DNA of 64,000 bases. Source: Panopea generosa. Its lineage: Eukaryota; Mollusca; Bivalvia; Adapedonta; Hiatellidae. Position 1 is the stretch's first letter. Every line of letters begins with the position of its first letter. The notes under the pieces were generated by a model. That model saw only the letters and a program-made list of their open reading frames with translations. It did no database searches and was not told the origin of the DNA. Positions 60,640 through 64,000 of the stretch are shown here, one piece after another. The position numbers were made by a program, and so were the translations under genes. Location of the stretch: the NCBI GenBank assembly GCA_029582155.1, contig CM055896.1, positions 4,613,098 through 4,677,097 on the forward strand, in the 5' to 3' direction.

Positions 60640-63600
60640 GTATTACAAACTATAGGTGTATGTTGACTTTACTGGATCCATGCACATTGGGGGTACTACA
60701 ACTATAGGTGAGCCTTGACTTTACTGGATCCTTGCACATTAAGGCTACTACAACTACAGGTGTGCATTGACGTTGCTGGATCCTTGCACATTAAGGGTAC
60801 TACAAACTATAGGTGTGCCTTGACTTTGCTGGATCCCTGCACATTGGGGGTACTTCAAACTATAGCTGGGCCTTAATTTTACTGGATCCCTGCACATAAA
60901 GGTAACAACAAACTATAGGTGTGCATTGAATTTACTTGATCCCTGCACATTAAGGGTACTACAAACTATAGGTGCCTTGACTTAGCTAGATCCCTGCACA
61001 TTAAGGGTACTTCAAACTATAGTTGTGCCTTAATTTTACTATATCCCTGCACATTAAGGTAAAACGAACTATAGGAGTGCCATGACTTTGCTGGATCCCT
61101 GCACATTAAGGGTACTACAAACTATAGATGTGCCTGTATTTTATTGGATCCCTGCACATTAAAGGTACTACGAACTATAGGTGTGCCTTGACTTTGCTGG
61201 ATCCTTGCACATTAAGGGTACTACAAACTATAGGTTGCCTTGACTTTGCTTGATCCCTTCACATTAAGTGTACTACAAACTATAGGTGTGCCTTGATTTG
61301 ATTGGATCCCTGCACATTAAGGGTACTACTAACTATGTACTACTAACTATAAGTGTGCCTTGACATTGCTGGATCCCTGCACATTAAGGGAACTACAAAC
61401 TATAAGTGTGCCTTGACTTTGCTGGATCCCTGCAAATTAAGGGTACTACAAACTATAGGTGTGCCTTGACTTTGCTAGATCTTTGCACATTCGGGGTACT
61501 ACAAACTATAGGTGTGCCTTGAATTTACTGGATCTCTGCACATTAAGGTATCGACAAACTATAGGTGTGCCTTGAATTTACTGGATCCCTGCACATTAAG
61601 GATACTACAAACTATAGGTGTGCCTTGACTTTGCTGGATCCCTGCACATTAAGGTATCAACAAACTATAGGTGTGCCTTGAATTTACTGGATCCCTGCAC
61701 ATTAAGGGTACTACAAACTATAGGTGTGCCTTGACTTTACTGGATCCCTGCACATTAAGGGTACTACAAACTATAGGTGTGCCTTGACTTTACTGGATCC
61801 CTGCACATTAAGGATACTACAAACTATAGGTGTGCCTTGACTTTGCTGGATTCCTGCACATTAAGGGTACTACAAACTATAGGTGTGACTTGACTTTGCT
61901 GGATCCCTGCACATTAAGGGTACTACAAACTATAGGTGTGCCTTGACTTTGCTGGATCCCTGCACTTTAAGGGAACTCCAAACTATAGGTGTGCCTTGAC
62001 TTTGCTGGATCCCTGCACATTAAGGGTACTACAAACTATAGGTGTGCCTTGACTTCGCTGGATCCCTGCACATTAAGGATACTACAAACTATAGGTGTGC
62101 CTTGACTTCGCTGGATCCCAGTACATTAAGGGTACTAAAAACTATAGGTGTGCCTTGACTTTGCTGGATCCCTGCACATTAAGGGTACTACAAACTATAG
62201 GTGTGCCTTGACTTTCCTGGATCCCTACACATTAAGGGTACTACAAAATATAGGTGTGCCTTGACTTTGCTGGATCCCTGCACATAAAGGGTACTACAAA
62301 CTATAGGTGTGCCTTGACTTTACTGGATCCCTGCACATTAAGGATACTACAAACTATAGGTGTGCCTTGACTTTGCTGGATCCCTGCATATCAAGGGTAC
62401 TACAAATTATAGGTGTGCCTTGACTTTGATGGATCATTGCACATTCGAGGTACAACAAACTATAGGTGTGCCTTGACTTTGCTGGATCTCTGTTCATTAA
62501 GGGAACTACAAACTATAAGTGTGCCTTGACTTTGCTGGATCCATGCACATTAAGGGAACTACAAACAATAGGTGTGCATTGACTTTAATGGATCCCTGCA
62601 CATTAAGGGTACTTAAAACTATAGCTGTGCATTAACTTTACTGGATCCCTGCACATTAAGGTAACAACAAACTATAGGTGGCCTTGATTTTACTGGATCC
62701 CTGCACATAAAGGGTTCTAAAAACTATAGGTGTGCCTTGACTTTGCTGGATCCCTTCACATTAAGGTTAGTACAAACTATAGGTGTGCCTTGATTTTACT
62801 GGATCCCTGCACATTAAGGGAACTACCAACTATAGGTGTGCCTTGACTTTGCTGGATCCTTACGCATTCGGGGTACTACAAACTATAGGTGTGTCTTGAC
62901 TTTACTGGATCCCTGCAAATTAAGGGTACTACAGACTATAGGTGTGCCTTGACTTTGCCGTATCCTTGCACATTCGGGGTATTACAAACTATAGGTGTGC
63001 CTTGACTTTACTGGATCCCTGCACATTAAGGGTACTACAAACTATAGGTGTGCCTTGACTTTGCTGGATCCTTGCACATTCGGGGTACTACAAACTATAG
63101 GTGTGCCTTGACTTTACTGGATCCCTACACATTAAGGGTACTACAAAATATAGGTGTGCCTTGACTTTGCTGGATCCCTGCACATAAAGGGTACTACAAA
63201 CTATAGGTGTGCCTTGACTTTACTGGATCCCTGTTCATTAAGGGAACTACAAACTATAAGTGTGCCTTGACTTTGCTGGATCCCTGCACATTAAGGGTAC
63301 TACAAACTATAGGTGTGCCTTGACTTTGCTGGATCCCTACACATTAAGGGTACTACAAAATATAGGTGTGCCTTGACTTTGCTGGATCCCTGCACATAAA
63401 GGGTACTACAAACTATAGGTGTGCCTTGACTTTACTGGATCCCTGCACATTAAGGATACTACAAACTATAGGTGTGCCTTGACTTTGCTGGATCCCTGCA
63501 TATCAAGGGTACTACAAATTATAGGTGTGCCTTGACTTTGATGGATCATTGCACATTCGAGGTACAACAAACTATAGGTGTGCCTTAACTTTGCTGGATC

Positions 63601-64000
63601 GCTGCACATTAAGGTAACTACAAACTATAGGCGTGTCTTGACTTTGCTGAATCCCTGCACATTAAGGGTACTACAAACTATAGGTGTGCCTTGACTTTGC
63701 TGGATCCATGCACATTAAGGGAACTACAAACTATAGGTGTGCCTTGAGTTTGCTGCATCCCTACACATTAAGGGTACTGCAAACTATAAGTGTGCCTTGA
63801 CTTTGCTGGATCCTTGCACATTCGGGGTACAACAAACTATAAGTGTGCCTTGAATTTGCTGGATCCCTGCACTTTAAGGGTACTACAAATATAGGTTTGC
63901 CTTGACTTTGCTGGATCCCTGCACATTAAGGGAACTACAAACTGTAGATGTGCCTTGACTTTGCTGGATCCCTGCACATTCGGGGTACTACAAACTATAA
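60640..64000. repeat. 53-bp satellite in the gene 2 CUB intron, running out of the window
   Basis: Unit tactacaaactataggtgtg, ccttgactttgctggatccc, tgcacattaaggg, about 63 copies to the window end. Variants: 'ttcggggt' for 'ttaagggt', 'ttactgg' for 'ttgctgg'. A block of variants starting at 62223 recurs at 63335 (about 1112 bp, 21 units). Confidence 0.95.

Overview
The window looks like a piece of a bivalve mollusc nuclear genome. This is inferred, not proven: there are introns with GT/AG ends, a low gene density, vertebrate-unlike CUB/sushi receptor exons, several tRNA-headed SINEs whose bodies and 3' tails (pattern 'ttgaaaa.ggcgttaaacc') resemble molluscan/MetaSINE-type elements, decayed jockey/CR1-like LINE fragments, and a very high load of tandem repeats. 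There is no bacterial-type gene organisation, no operon and no CRISPR array.

Only two genes can be supported, both on the + strand and related to each other. Gene 1 (3' part, exons between 97 and 7437; the start lies left of the window) encodes a cell-surface protein: CUB domain, two sushi/CCP domains, one membrane span and a long Asn/Gln/Thr/Pro-rich cytoplasmic tail. Gene 2 (5' part, exons between 56423 and 60475; the rest lies right of the window) supplies a signal peptide and the first half of a very similar CUB domain. The corresponding CUB exons are both exactly 131 nt, have the same intron phases (2 in, 1 out) and share many residues, so these are tandem paralogues. Gene 1 shows the C-terminal half and gene 2 the N-terminal half of what is probably the same receptor design.

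The 49 kb between them has no recognisable host gene. It is dominated by tandem arrays: (GTGA)n composite satellite (13.2-14.7 kb), a 52/55-bp satellite (21.1-27.6 kb, about 120 copies), an AT-rich microsatellite tract (29.5-30.3 kb), an almost perfectly homogeneous 113-bp array (33.5-34.4 kb, 8 copies), a 32-bp minisatellite (38.0-38.6 kb) and a 127-bp satellite (42.5-54.3 kb, about 92 copies). A further 53-bp satellite fills the CUB intron of gene 2 (60.6 kb to the window end). Together tandem repeats make up roughly 40% of the window. Two of the arrays (113 bp and 127 bp) carry tRNA-like A-box/B-box modules and seem to have grown out of SINEs.

Dispersed elements include several tRNA-derived SINEs on both strands, two degraded LINE reverse-transcriptase remnants on the minus strand (36.4-37.8 kb and 59.4-60.2 kb), a large inverted-repeat element with coding-like cargo inside an intron of gene 1 (1.48-3.83 kb), small MITE-like inverted-repeat elements (5.1, 8.7, 9.9 and 19.3 kb), and a shared repeat present in inverted orientation at 1.05-1.48 kb and 55.3-55.8 kb. 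Most of the long open frames in the repeats are artefacts of low-complexity DNA.
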